This document shows, one piece after another, positions 25,579-34,486 of a stretch of DNA of 64,000 nt; the stretch's first letter is position 1; the number at the start of each line of letters is the position of its first letter. The notes beneath the pieces were generated by a model. That model ran no database searches and had not been told where the DNA came from. It saw only the letters and a list, made by a program, of their open reading frames with translations. The DNA lies in assembly GCA_910575605.1 (NCBI GenBank), contig CAJTEW010000003.1, positions 215,025-279,024 on the forward strand, read 5' to 3'. Position numbers and translations under genes: made by a program. The DNA is from Lachnospiraceae bacterium (GTDB lineage: Bacteria; Bacillota; Clostridia; Lachnospirales; Lachnospiraceae).

Positions 25579-27299
25579 ATCTTACAATTGACGGAAAACA
25601 GATTTCAGTAAAAGAAAATACCACAATCATGGAAGCTGCCGATCAGAATGGGATTACCATTCCGAGTCTTTGCTATCTGAAAGGAATCAATGAGATCGCA
25701 GCCTGCCGTGTATGTGTTGTTGAGCTTGAGGGAAAAGAGCGGCTGATTACTGCATGTAACAATATTGCAGAGGAGGGTATGGTTGTCTATACAAATAGCC
25801 CCAAGGTAAGAAGACACAGAAGAAATACGGTAGAGCTTATTTTATCCCAGCATGACTGTCTGTGTGTGACCTGTATGAGAAGCGGGAACTGCAGTTTACA
25901 GAAGATCGCAAATGACCTTGACATTCTGGAGATACCATTTAAAAGGGAGCTTGAGCGCCAGCCTTGGAATCAGAAGTTCCCCCTCATTAGGGATTCTGCA
26001 AAATGTATCAAGTGTATGCGGTGTATACAGGTATGTGACAAGGTACAAAATCTTAAGGTCTGGGATCTTGAAGGGACCGGTTCACGTACGACAGTAAATG
26101 TGGCGGGACACAAAACGATTGAACAGGCCGATTGTTCCCTGTGCGGACAGTGCATCACACACTGCCCGGTAGGAGCTCTTAGAGAAAGAAGCGACACAGG
26201 CAAGGTATGGAAGGCAATTGCTGATAAGGATAAAATTGTTGTTGCACAGGTTGCGCCAGCGGTTCGTGCGGCATGGGGAGAGGAATTAGGCCTTGCTCCT
26301 GAGGACGCGACCATTGGGAAGATTATGGACTCCCTGAAGCGGATGGGTTTTGACTATGTGTTTGATACTGTATTTTCCGCGGACCTTACAATTATGGAGG
26401 AAGGTCATGAGTTTGTACAGCGGTTTACAAGCGGCGAGCTTAAGGACCGGCCGATGTTTACTTCCTGCTGTCCGGGATGGATTCGCTTTATTAAGAGTCA
26501 GTTCCCGCATCTGGTAAAATATTTATCTACGGCAAAATCGCCGCAGCAGATGTTCGGCGCTGCCATGAAAACATATTTTGCACAGAAGCTGGGTGTAAGT
26601 CCGGATAAGATTTTCACAGTATCTGTTATGCCGTGTGTGGCAAAAAAGGCAGAGCGTGAGATGGAGCTGTTCTATGAGGAATATGCAGGACATGATGTGG
26701 ATGTTGTTGTGACTACAAGAGAGCTGGTAAAAATGATTCGTTCCGCGCATATCCGTCCGGAAACACTTGTGGATATCGAGAGCGACCGTCCGATGCAGGA
26801 AGGAACTGGTGCAGGTGTTATCTTCGGAGCAACCGGCGGCGTTATGGAGGCAGCACTTCGAAGTGCATATTATATTATTAAGAAGGAAAATCCTCCGGCA
26901 GATGCCTTCAAAGCAGTAAGAAGCAAAGGATTTAATGAAAATAACGGTGTGCAGGAAGCAGAATTCAAGATTGATGATATTACTGTAAGAACTGCAGTAG
27001 TAAGCGGATTAGGAAATACAAGAGCACTCCTTAATAAGATAGAGTCAGGGGAAGTACATTACGACTTCGTAGAAGTAATGGCCTGCCCGGGCGGATGTGT
27101 AGGCGGCGGCGGACAGCCGATTCACGACGGACAGGAGCTGGCGTTTGAGCGAGGAAAGAATCTATACTATTTAGATGAGAATATGGATATCCGTTTTTCA
27201 CACGAGAATCCGGACATTCTTAAGATTTACGAGGAATTCTTCGAAAAGCCAAATTCACATAAGGCTCACATGCTGTTACATACGGAGCATATGGAATAG
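25572..27299 (+). CDS. [FeFe] hydrogenase catalytic subunit
   Basis: A 575-residue [FeFe] hydrogenase of the multi-cluster type. From the N-terminus: a [2Fe-2S] site (Cys34, 45, 48, 62), the His94-Cys98-Cys101-Cys107 [4Fe-4S] site, two ferredoxin-like clusters (Cys145/148/151/155 and 188/191/194/198), then the H-cluster motifs TSCCPGW (299-300), MPCVAKKAE (Cys355) and MACPGGCVGGGGQP (Cys505, Cys509). All ligands are intact, so it should be active once matured by HydEFG, which are not in the window. A gene pair with a GltD-like partner recalls the group A2 'glutamate-synthase-linked' class of the hydrogenase classification, whose function is unproven. ATG 25572 overlaps the upstream gene. Confidence 0.93.
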   Translation: MVNLTIDGKQISVKENTTIMEAADQNGITIPSLCYLKGINEIAACRVCVVELEGKERLITACNNIAEEGMVVYTNSPKVRRHRRNTVELILSQHDCLCVTCMRSGNCSLQKIANDLDILEIPFKRELERQPWNQKFPLIRDSAKCIKCMRCIQVCDKVQNLKVWDLEGTGSRTTVNVAGHKTIEQADCSLCGQCITHCPVGALRERSDTGKVWKAIADKDKIVVAQVAPAVRAAWGEELGLAPEDATIGKIMDSLKRMGFDYVFDTVFSADLTIMEEGHEFVQRFTSGELKDRPMFTSCCPGWIRFIKSQFPHLVKYLSTAKSPQQMFGAAMKTYFAQKLGVSPDKIFTVSVMPCVAKKAEREMELFYEEYAGHDVDVVVTTRELVKMIRSAHIRPETLVDIESDRPMQEGTGAGVIFGATGGVMEAALRSAYYIIKKENPPADAFKAVRSKGFNENNGVQEAEFKIDDITVRTAVVSGLGNTRALLNKIESGEVHYDFVEVMACPGGCVGGGGQPIHDGQELAFERGKNLYYLDENMDIRFSHENPDILKIYEEFFEKPNSHKAHMLLHTEHME

Positions 27300-27334
27300 A
27301 AAGAAGCTAACCTAAAAAAAGAGTGTGTAGAAAG

Positions 27335-27366
27335 GAAATGACCACGTGTATTTGCGTGGTCATTTC
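27335..27366. terminator. Hairpin between hydrogenase and the convergent gene
   Basis: 12-bp perfect arms (GAAATGACCACG with its complement) with an 8-base loop lie between two convergent genes. There is no strong T run on either side, so termination strength is uncertain. Confidence 0.6.
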
Positions 27367-27418
27367 TAGCGCTTTACTTTAGATATTTAAGCTTTCCGCC
27401 TGACAGGGAGGTCAATGA

Positions 27419-28795
27419 TTACTCCGTTATTTCATGAATATCAAGGAGTTCAAATGTTGTGTAAAAGTCACTGTAGCATTTTAGAGATTTTCCCTCACAG
27501 ATAATTTCTCCCAGCTGGTTATCGTAAGGATCATCACGAACTGCATTTGGGATTATATTAAATTCATGCATAAATTCTGAGGCGTAAGGAACGCGGTAGG
27601 GATCTACATTTTGGAAATAAAACTCATGCCTTTTTAAATCGTTTTGACGATACGCAGATCCGCCGAAAGAGCAGTCTGCAAAGAGCCAGCCAAAAGGAGC
27701 GATATAGTATTGAGCCCAATCGTGCTGACTTACGTCGTACGGTGTTGAGTAGAGTCCGGACTGCCAGCGTGCAGGAATACCTGCGTATCGGCACATAGTA
27801 ATAAAAAGCAATGCCTGCAGCCCGCAGTCTCCTTTTAAATTAACTGCCGGAAACTCTGCAAGATCATAAATAGTTGCATATGTTCTCACAAAGGAATACA
27901 TAATATTCTTTGTAATATAATTATAAATATTCCTTGCTTTTATAAGCGGATTAGTTTCAGATCCAACAACCTGTTCAGTTAAATCCTTTATATATGGAGT
28001 AAAACGGATATGTGGTAATTCTTCCTGTGTATAAAATTTCGGTTGTATATTTGAAACATTTTCTGGCCGAAAATTGTGATAAGGCGTAAGGTTGTCCAGC
28101 TCATATTCTGTGGACCAGTTTTCAGTCCCGTTAAAGGTGCCTTCAAACAGAACGGTCCGCTGTGGATAATGCTTGTCTGCAATAGAAACAGGCGTATGAC
28201 TGAAATTCAATAATTTCAGATTTTCAACCTGTGAATATTCAACAGGCAGAGGCATATATACTTGCAGAGACCTGCCCTTATATGCTTCGGCAGTCTTTTC
28301 GTCAAGACGTAAAGTTGTTTTTATTCTCATATGCAGATGACGATTTCCTTTTTGCCGCATAGCGCTTATATTATCTGTTAATAGCTGTACATTAGAAGAC
28401 GGCATGGTGTCCTGCTGTTTTGCTCTGGCTTTAAATTCATTCTGTGTCTTTAACAGGTTTTCAAAAAACAATTCGTGGAAGAATATTTTGCCTTCAATAA
28501 AAACCCAGTCGGCAGTATTTGATCTCCATAGGCAGATCAGTTCTTCTTCTTTAAAATTTTGTATGTTGTCCTTTAAAAGACAAAGTGCGTCATTCCAGCT
28601 AAAAGGATACTGGATAGGTATTCTTGAGGCTAATTCAGATTCAATTTCTAATCTTTTCCTTAATGATTCTGGTAAATTTTCTTTTTGCAGATATACTTGA
28701 ATCGCTGCCTGTAGCTCCTTGAAAAAGCCGCTCCATTTTAATTTTGTAATATCCTCAGGAAGAGGAATGGACAAATATTTCATATCATAATTCAT
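27419..28795 (-). CDS. Transglutaminase-like (papain-fold) protein
   Basis: A 458-residue soluble protein with a C-terminal transglutaminase-core domain. The catalytic triad is visible as Cys324 (KGDCGLQ), His358 (QHDWAQYY) and Asp374 (FADCSFG). Residues 1-150 are helical and unfamiliar; 150-270 look like a beta-rich domain (LQVYMPLPVEYSQVENLKLL) that in related proteins precedes the core. Bacterial proteins of this class act as peptidases or amidases rather than cross-linkers. There is no signal peptide, so it acts in the cytoplasm. It is the last gene of a minus-strand operon after an M19 dipeptidase and an MFS transporter, consistent with hydrolysis of an imported peptide or amide. The substrate is unknown. 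Confidence 0.75.
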   Translation of the reverse strand: MNYDMKYLSIPLPEDITKLKWSGFFKELQAAIQVYLQKENLPESLRKRLEIESELASRIPIQYPFSWNDALCLLKDNIQNFKEEELICLWRSNTADWVFIEGKIFFHELFFENLLKTQNEFKARAKQQDTMPSSNVQLLTDNISAMRQKGNRHLHMRIKTTLRLDEKTAEAYKGRSLQVYMPLPVEYSQVENLKLLNFSHTPVSIADKHYPQRTVLFEGTFNGTENWSTEYELDNLTPYHNFRPENVSNIQPKFYTQEELPHIRFTPYIKDLTEQVVGSETNPLIKARNIYNYITKNIMYSFVRTYATIYDLAEFPAVNLKGDCGLQALLFITMCRYAGIPARWQSGLYSTPYDVSQHDWAQYYIAPFGWLFADCSFGGSAYRQNDLKRHEFYFQNVDPYRVPYASEFMHEFNIIPNAVRDDPYDNQLGEIICEGKSLKCYSDFYTTFELLDIHEITE

Positions 28796-28811
28796 ATTTT
28801 TTCCCTTTCTT

Positions 28812-29771
28812 TTAATTCATACATTCGTTGAGAACACGTAAAGCATTTTTATACCAGATTTTTTCGATCTGTGTTTCTGTCAGGCCATTTTTCCTTAATG
28901 CAGAATATAGCAGCTCCATCTTTGCGATGTGATTTATTTCCAGATCTCCCTCAATTCCGTCTAAATCTGTTCCAATGGCTACGCTGTCCTGGCCGGCAAG
29001 ATTTAACATATACATAATATGTTTTACCATACTTTCTACATCTGATCTATGATTTTTATTTAAAAAGTCATCACAGAAGTTAAGTCCTGCTACTCCGCCG
29101 TTTTCTCCAAGCGCTTTTAGCATTTCGTCAGTCATATTCCTCTGGTCGTCGCAGAGAGAACGGGCGTTGGAATGGGAGGCAACTACCGGGTATTTTGTAG
29201 TTCTGATGACATCCCAAAAACCGCCGTCTGACAGATGAGAAACATCAATAAGCATTTTCAATTCATTCATTCTTTTTATAACATCAAATCCGAATGGCTT
29301 CAGCCCCTGCTGCATAACAGCCGAATTACTGCTGTTCGGATATCCCAAGGAGTTTTCATAATTCCATGTTAATGTAATAAGCCGTATTCCTTCCTGATAT
29401 AATTTATCAAGGCGTGGAAGATGTCCGTTTAAAATTCCTCCTTCCTCTACAGTAAGAAGGGCAGAAATTTTACCTGATTTGGAATTATCCATAATTTCTT
29501 TATTGCTTCTTGCCAGACCTATTTTATCAGGCGCCCTACTGATTTCCTGCCGCATTCTTTCAATCATGCGAAATATCATGTGATAGGCAACGTCATAGCT
29601 GTAAGGTTCGCGGTAATCCTCCTTGTCCGCAAAACAGGCGAAAAACTGTACCATAGAATCAGCGCGGCGAAGACCATTTAGATCAATGCATAGAGTATTT
29701 GTTGTAAGAGATTCATTGTCTCTTAATACAAGTTTTGATAAGGTGTCGCAATGCATATCAATTAATTTCAT
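28812..29771 (-). CDS. Membrane-dipeptidase family (M19) dipeptidase
   Basis: A 319-residue zinc dipeptidase of the renal dipeptidase family. Metal ligands appear in MHCDT (His7, Asp9), LTVEEGG (Glu near 130), DVSHLSD and ASHSNAR (His residues); IGTDLDG supplies the conserved Asp. No signal peptide is present, so it is cytoplasmic. Members cleave L-D or L-L dipeptides or related amides. The ATG at 29771 directly follows the stop of the upstream MFS gene, whose last codons contain the GGAGGAAATG ribosome-binding site, so the two are tightly coupled. Confidence 0.9.
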   Translation of the reverse strand: MKLIDMHCDTLSKLVLRDNESLTTNTLCIDLNGLRRADSMVQFFACFADKEDYREPYSYDVAYHMIFRMIERMRQEISRAPDKIGLARSNKEIMDNSKSGKISALLTVEEGGILNGHLPRLDKLYQEGIRLITLTWNYENSLGYPNSSNSAVMQQGLKPFGFDVIKRMNELKMLIDVSHLSDGGFWDVIRTTKYPVVASHSNARSLCDDQRNMTDEMLKALGENGGVAGLNFCDDFLNKNHRSDVESMVKHIMYMLNLAGQDSVAIGTDLDGIEGDLEINHIAKMELLYSALRKNGLTETQIEKIWYKNALRVLNECMN

Positions 29772-31142
29772 TTACATTTCCTCCAAAATTGTTTCGTTTT
29801 CCAGATTTATATCTGCGTCTGCTTCAGCCTGTATATCTATACCGAGAGCAGTTTTATTCTGACATACCTTATGGGTAATAAGCGCAATAATTAAGCAGGA
29901 TACAGCTGAAGCGGCAAGAAATAGATAAATAATCCTAAATCCGTTATTTCCGAAGGTATCTAATATCCGCCCGCAGAGATATCCTCTGAAAACGTGGGAT
30001 AGTGTTTCTCCAAGGAACATGACTCCCCAAACCCTGCCTACATATTTTACAGGAACCTTTGCATCCTCAACGAGAGTATATTGAAGTCCGGTTACCAGAT
30101 ATATACCGATAGCTACTAAAAAGATCAGTATAAAGTAGCAGACTGCTGAGAATGTACCTCCAAAAGGAAGAACTGCAATTAAGACAGCACATATAATCAT
30201 TGGAACAGCAACTGCTTTAAGGACAACTGTTGAGTCGCCGAACTTATCCCGGGCTATGCCGCCGAACGGGCTGATAATAATTCGAAGACCGTTTTTCATA
30301 CCAATTAAAATAAATGATGCGAAGCCCGCGCTGAATCCCAAAACATTTACCAGATAAGGATTAGAATACGTAAGCCCGAACTGCATAAGCAGAGAGATAC
30401 TCATAGAAGCAAAAACATTCAGCCATAAAATGGGCATTTTAAGTACCTTTATATAATCTGCTATGAAGTTCGTTTTCTGATGCCCTATGTTTTTGGTCTC
30501 ATTCAGATTTTTTTTGTCCCTTTTCAGTTCTTTTAGGCGTGTTTCTTCTTTCAATATACCTTCCTCTTTATAAAAGAGCTGAATACAGATGCCTATAATA
30601 ATACAAAACAGTCCGAGGCAGATGAGTGCGGTCTGGAAGGATAAATTCCAGGCTGATATAAGAGCCAAAAATCCATAATCTCCTAGTATAATAACAATGG
30701 CATAGGATGTTTCAGAGAAGGTCATAATCTTTCCTTGTTCTTTATTGGTTCCGATCAGCTTCAGAAGTTTAAAATATGGTGCGGACAGCAGTACATTTGT
30801 GGTAAATGTAAGTATAATATAAATAATAACCAGAAATGTATAGGAATGTGAATTTGCTTCCCATATTGCAACCAAACCGGCCAGAACAGAGCCTAGAGCG
30901 GTTAATTTTTTGGGGCTGAATTTGTCAGCGAGAAATCCTCCGACAAAGCCTCCAATGAATCCGCCTATATTCCCGAAGGAATCCAGCATACCAATCTGCG
31001 TATTGGTAAGGTGAAAAACCTCCTGAAATTGGACATAGAAAGCCTGGTTCAGCCCTCCAATTAACCAAGCCGTATTGGATAGTGTTGCAAAAAAGACAAG
31101 CCAATACTTAAAAAAAATACTTTTTTTAAAAGGTTGTGTCAT
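29772..31142 (-). CDS. Major facilitator superfamily transporter
   Basis: A 456-residue protein with twelve predicted membrane segments and a charged central loop (LKELKRDKKNLNETK, about residues 200-225). The MFS loop 2-3 motif appears as GGFVGGFLADKFSPKKLTALG near residue 65. The closest general resemblance is to sugar-phosphate/oligopeptide-type permeases, but no substrate motif is recognised. ATG 31142 follows GGAGGACACCAA. As the first gene of an operon with a dipeptidase and a transglutaminase-like enzyme it probably imports the peptide-like substrate. A GntR-type regulator is divergent. Confidence 0.85.
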   Translation of the reverse strand: MTQPFKKSIFFKYWLVFFATLSNTAWLIGGLNQAFYVQFQEVFHLTNTQIGMLDSFGNIGGFIGGFVGGFLADKFSPKKLTALGSVLAGLVAIWEANSHSYTFLVIIYIILTFTTNVLLSAPYFKLLKLIGTNKEQGKIMTFSETSYAIVIILGDYGFLALISAWNLSFQTALICLGLFCIIIGICIQLFYKEEGILKEETRLKELKRDKKNLNETKNIGHQKTNFIADYIKVLKMPILWLNVFASMSISLLMQFGLTYSNPYLVNVLGFSAGFASFILIGMKNGLRIIISPFGGIARDKFGDSTVVLKAVAVPMIICAVLIAVLPFGGTFSAVCYFILIFLVAIGIYLVTGLQYTLVEDAKVPVKYVGRVWGVMFLGETLSHVFRGYLCGRILDTFGNNGFRIIYLFLAASAVSCLIIALITHKVCQNKTALGIDIQAEADADINLENETILEEM

Positions 31143-31220
31143 TTGGTGTCCTCCTTTTTATTAAGTAATGCTTAAAATTATTTATATAAGGTTCAGTGCA
31201 CGACCTTGGCTCATTATATC

Positions 31221-31240
31221 ATGCATGATGCATCATGCAT
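31221..31240. promoter_or_regulatory. 20-bp perfect palindrome, candidate GntR operator
   Basis: ATGCATGATG and its exact reverse complement form a 20-bp palindrome between the divergent MFS operon and gntR. A minus-strand TATAAT lies immediately beside it (31213-31218), so the palindrome fills the -35/-10 spacer of the MFS operon promoter. FadR/FCD-type regulators usually bind short inverted repeats of this kind. Confidence 0.6.
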
Positions 31241-31301
31241 ATAGAAAAAACATACAAGATTGAAATAGTTAAATTATGCAATATTTACAAAAAAGTATAA
31301 T

Positions 31302-31330
31302 TTGCTGAATGAGTAATGATATGATAATAT
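31302..31330 (+). promoter_or_regulatory. Promoter of the GntR-family gene
   Basis: TTGCTG (31302-31307) and TAATAT (31325-31330) are spaced by 17 bases, ending 30 bases before the ATG at 31361. Confidence 0.45.
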
Positions 31331-31360
31331 TATCTACAACGAGAGATGAGGTGACAAATT

Positions 31361-32026
31361 ATGGGTGAAGAAAAATTTGGTATAAGTATCAATCGGCTGA
31401 CGCTTGCCGAGCAGGTGTATATCGATATAGTAGACAGAATTGCAAAAAGAGCTTTAATATCCGGTGAAAAAATAGTAATCCGTCAAATACAGGAGGAATA
31501 CAAAATCAGTTCTTCTGTAGCCAGGGATACTTTAAATCTTCTGCATCATTTTGGATTTGTGGAATCCTTTGGAAATGCCGGAAATCGTATTGTTACAGCA
31601 GCCATTGATGAAATGGAGCATGTTATAGAGGTTTACATGCATACATCGACGATTGCCGTTGTTTTGGCCTTTAAGCATGGGCAGGAACAGCTGATAGAGA
31701 AATTGAAGGACAATTATAATGAACAGCTTCGGTGTATGAAAGAAGATCCTGCAAAATGTGGGAGATTACATGCTGATTTTATTAATCTTATAAGTGATTA
31801 TTGCGGAAACTTTATATTTCCGCAGATAGAAGACCCTTTGCTGGGGAGGATGGTAGTTGCTTTTGGATACTATGAAAATGTATATGGAACGCCGGAGACA
31901 ATGGCAGATTGTGAGAATATAATTAAAGCATTTGAGGAAGGGGATGAAGACGGGGCTATTAAACTTATACAGAAACAGGCAGAATATCTGCAAAAATATT
32001 TACATGCAGCGGAAACGATGGTGTAA
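31361..32026 (+). CDS. GntR-family (FCD-type) transcriptional regulator
   Basis: A 221-residue regulator. The N-terminal winged helix (about residues 10-80) includes LTLAEQVYIDIVDRIAKRALISGEKI and QEEYKISSSVARDTLNLLHHFGFVE. The C-terminal all-helical part (85-215) is compatible with the FCD ligand-binding domain, although the metal-binding His pattern is weak (LHADFINLI). ATG 31361 is preceded by GAGATGAGGTGACAAATT. It is transcribed away from the MFS-dipeptidase-transglutaminase operon and probably controls it through the palindrome at 31221-31240. Confidence 0.85.
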   Translation: MGEEKFGISINRLTLAEQVYIDIVDRIAKRALISGEKIVIRQIQEEYKISSSVARDTLNLLHHFGFVESFGNAGNRIVTAAIDEMEHVIEVYMHTSTIAVVLAFKHGQEQLIEKLKDNYNEQLRCMKEDPAKCGRLHADFINLISDYCGNFIFPQIEDPLLGRMVVAFGYYENVYGTPETMADCENIIKAFEEGDEDGAIKLIQKQAEYLQKYLHAAETMV

Positions 32027-32041
32027 AATAAATTTCCCCTC

Positions 32042-32097
32042 TTGCATTTTTTTTATATCAGAGATATAATTGTATTAGTTAAATAATACAATTATAT
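32042..32097 (+). promoter_or_regulatory. Promoter with overlapping dyad before the ABC exporter
   Basis: TTGCAT (32042-32047) and TATAAT (32065-32070) are 17 bases apart. A 14-bp perfect dyad, 32064-32077 with 32084-32097 and loop GTTAAA, covers the -10 box and start site. Repressors that control efflux genes often bind such dyads; the regulator is not next to these genes. Confidence 0.55.
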
Positions 32098-32126
32098 ATT
32101 AATACAAAGCAAAAAGAGGGAGTGAC

Positions 32127-32858
32127 ATGAAAAGCTTAATACAAATTCAGGAGATGTACAAAATATACAACCCTGGCGAGGATGAGGTACGCGCCTTAGA
32201 CGGTGTGAGTCTTGAAATCAGTCAGGGTGAATTCGTGGCCATTATCGGCCATTCCGGTTCAGGCAAGTCCACACTTATGAACATGCTCGGATGTCTGGAT
32301 ACTCCTACTACAGGGAGATATTATTTAAACGGAAAGGATATTTCTCAGATGACGGACAACGAGCTGTCAGATATCCGTAACAGAGAAATAGGCTTTATTT
32401 TCCAGGGTTTTAATCTTATTGCTAACCTAGACGCTCTTGGCAATGTTGAGCTTCCGCTTATATATCGTGGGATTTCGAAGCGTGAGCGCAGGCAGGTATC
32501 AAGAGAGGCGCTTGAGATGGTAGGCCTAAAAAAGCGTATGAAGCATAAGCCAGCAGAGATGTCGGGAGGACAACAGCAGCGTGTGGCGGTAGCAAGGGCT
32601 ATTGCTGCAAAGCCGCCGATTATTCTGGCAGATGAACCTACGGGAAACTTAGATTCCCATTCTACGGCAGAGATTCTTAATATATTAAAGAAGCTTCATG
32701 AGGCAGGAAAAACTGTCATTATGATTACCCATGATTCAGATATCGCAGAACAGGCAGAGAGGATAATCCGAATTAAGGACGGTAGAATAGAAGGAGAACA
32801 TATTGGCCGCAGAGCAGACAGTAACGAAGAATACAGGGAGGATATGCAGCATGTTTAA
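32127..32858 (+). CDS. ABC exporter ATP-binding protein (MacB/LolD type)
   Basis: A 243-residue ATPase. Walker A is GHSGSGKST near residue 41, the Q-loop FIFQGFNLI, the signature MSGGQQQRVAVARA near 145, and Walker B IILADEPTGNLDS near 167. The LDTPTTGRYYLNGKDIS segment places it in the MacB/LolD/SalX group, which powers export of peptides, antibiotics or lipoproteins. Its stop overlaps the start of the adaptor gene by 8 bases. It acts with the adaptor (32851) and permease (34487). Confidence 0.95.
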   Translation: MKSLIQIQEMYKIYNPGEDEVRALDGVSLEISQGEFVAIIGHSGSGKSTLMNMLGCLDTPTTGRYYLNGKDISQMTDNELSDIRNREIGFIFQGFNLIANLDALGNVELPLIYRGISKRERRQVSREALEMVGLKKRMKHKPAEMSGGQQQRVAVARAIAAKPPIILADEPTGNLDSHSTAEILNILKKLHEAGKTVIMITHDSDIAEQAERIIRIKDGRIEGEHIGRRADSNEEYREDMQHV

Positions 32859-34485
32859 AAAGAAAAATAAGGATGAGTCACTACAAAACGAGGTGTCGCA
32901 GAATGAAATTATACAGAATGATCTCATACAAGGCGGAAAATCAGACGCTGTAAGAGCTCCGAAAAAAAAGCTTCCGGGGTGGATGATTATTCCGATTCTG
33001 GCAGTCTTAGCTTTTGTAATCTGGGGGATAACAAAGCTTGCTCCGTCGGAGAGCAGAGGGACTGCACTTGCGGTGGTAACTGCCGAGAAAGGAAACGTCA
33101 GGCAGACCTATAATACATCAGGAATTATAGAAAGTGAGCGGACAAAGGTATTCTATTCCCCGGTAAATGCACCTATTGCCAAATGCAGTGCAAAGGCAGG
33201 AACCGAGGTGAAGGCGGGGGAGATGCTAGTTACCTTTGACGTGACTAATCTTGAGAGAGATAATGAGCAGTCAAAGCTTAACGAGCTGTCAGCCAAATAC
33301 TCTAATCAAGATGCCATAGAACAGAGTAACCGCGCAGCGGCAAGCGCGGCACAGGCAGAGGCACAGGCGGCACAGGCAGAAAGCACTTTAAGGAACAGAA
33401 TTAGTGAAAAACAGAATCAGGTAAACCAGCTTGAGCAGGCAGCAAATGCAGCTTCGAGCGAGGCTTTGGACAATGCTGCAAAGGCGGAGGAGCTTCAGCA
33501 GAAGCTGCAGGAAAATCTTGACCAGCAGAGCACACAAAGAGCAGAAAAGGAAAATGCAGACAGGGAGCTTGCTAACCTGGCACCAGATGCTGAGGAAACA
33601 AAGAAAGAGGAAGTAAGGAAGCGGGCTGAAGAGGCGACAAATGCACTCAGTACTTTAGAGCAGGAATACCGTACACTAGAGCAGCAGCTGGGGCAGATTG
33701 GCGGCACAGATGCATCAGGAATTATGCAGGAGCTTGCGGCGGCAAAACAGGAGCTGGATGCTTTAAACGCAAGCCTTACAGACCTGCAGAACAGTAAAAG
33801 TCCGTCTGTAGATACCGGTCTTACAGGTGGGCAGAAAAGTAACATGCAGGTAACAGAGAATCTTGCAGAGCTTACAGCTCTAACAACAGAAGAACTGCTT
33901 AATAAGGGCAGGGAAGGTATTAAGGCAGAGTTTGACGGAATCATAGCAAATGTGCAGGCTGTAGAGGGAAGCTCGGCAGTTCAGGGCGGCGAGTTATTTA
34001 CACTTGTTAGCAGCAAAGATGTGTATGTAAGTCTTGAGGTGCCTGCAAATGATTTTGATAACCTTAAGGCAGGCAGCCGGGCTGAGGTTAAGATTGGAAA
34101 GAAAACCTATACTGGGAAATTGGATTCTATTGACAGAATCGCACTTCCCAATGACAAAGGCAATCCGGTTATAAAGGCCAGGGTCCATATCACAAATCCA
34201 GATGAGAACGTATACATCGGTGTTAACGCCAAGGTTTCCTTAAATGTTGCTGAGGCAGAAAATGTCCTGTCTCTTCCGGTGGAGGTTATCAATACGGCGG
34301 CGGACGGTGATTTTGTCTATGTTCTTCAAGGGGGCGTTGTAAAGAAGCAGCCGGTAGAGCTTGGGGTGCTCTCAGGCAGCCGGGCAGAAATCATAAGTGG
34401 TCTTGAGGAAGGCGCGGAGGTAGTATCCGATACAGGTGGGAATATAACAGAAGGAATGAAGGCATCAGCAGTTAAGGAGCAGTAA
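32851..34485 (+). CDS. Membrane-fusion/adaptor subunit of the ABC exporter
   Basis: A 544-residue MacA/HlyD-type adaptor. ATG 32851 follows GGGAGGATATGCAGC. A cytoplasmic charged start precedes a single membrane segment at about residues 44-62 (MIIPILAVLAFVIWGI). A biotinyl-lipoyl-like half-motif lies at KCSAKAGTEVKAGEMLVTFD, then a long alanine/glutamine-rich coiled coil (about 115-320), the second lipoyl half (GIIANVQAVEGSSAVQGGELF) and beta-barrel regions. In a Gram-positive cell it presumably extends outside the membrane to form the substrate path or sensor. It is one codon from the permease gene. Confidence 0.9.
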   Translation: MFKKKNKDESLQNEVSQNEIIQNDLIQGGKSDAVRAPKKKLPGWMIIPILAVLAFVIWGITKLAPSESRGTALAVVTAEKGNVRQTYNTSGIIESERTKVFYSPVNAPIAKCSAKAGTEVKAGEMLVTFDVTNLERDNEQSKLNELSAKYSNQDAIEQSNRAAASAAQAEAQAAQAESTLRNRISEKQNQVNQLEQAANAASSEALDNAAKAEELQQKLQENLDQQSTQRAEKENADRELANLAPDAEETKKEEVRKRAEEATNALSTLEQEYRTLEQQLGQIGGTDASGIMQELAAAKQELDALNASLTDLQNSKSPSVDTGLTGGQKSNMQVTENLAELTALTTEELLNKGREGIKAEFDGIIANVQAVEGSSAVQGGELFTLVSSKDVYVSLEVPANDFDNLKAGSRAEVKIGKKTYTGKLDSIDRIALPNDKGNPVIKARVHITNPDENVYIGVNAKVSLNVAEAENVLSLPVEVINTAADGDFVYVLQGGVVKKQPVELGVLSGSRAEIISGLEEGAEVVSDTGGNITEGMKASAVKEQ

Positions 34486-34486
34486 T

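Noticed and set aside
33495..33944. Antisense serine/cysteine-rich frame
   Set aside because: It is the shadow of the coiled-coil region of the adaptor protein.
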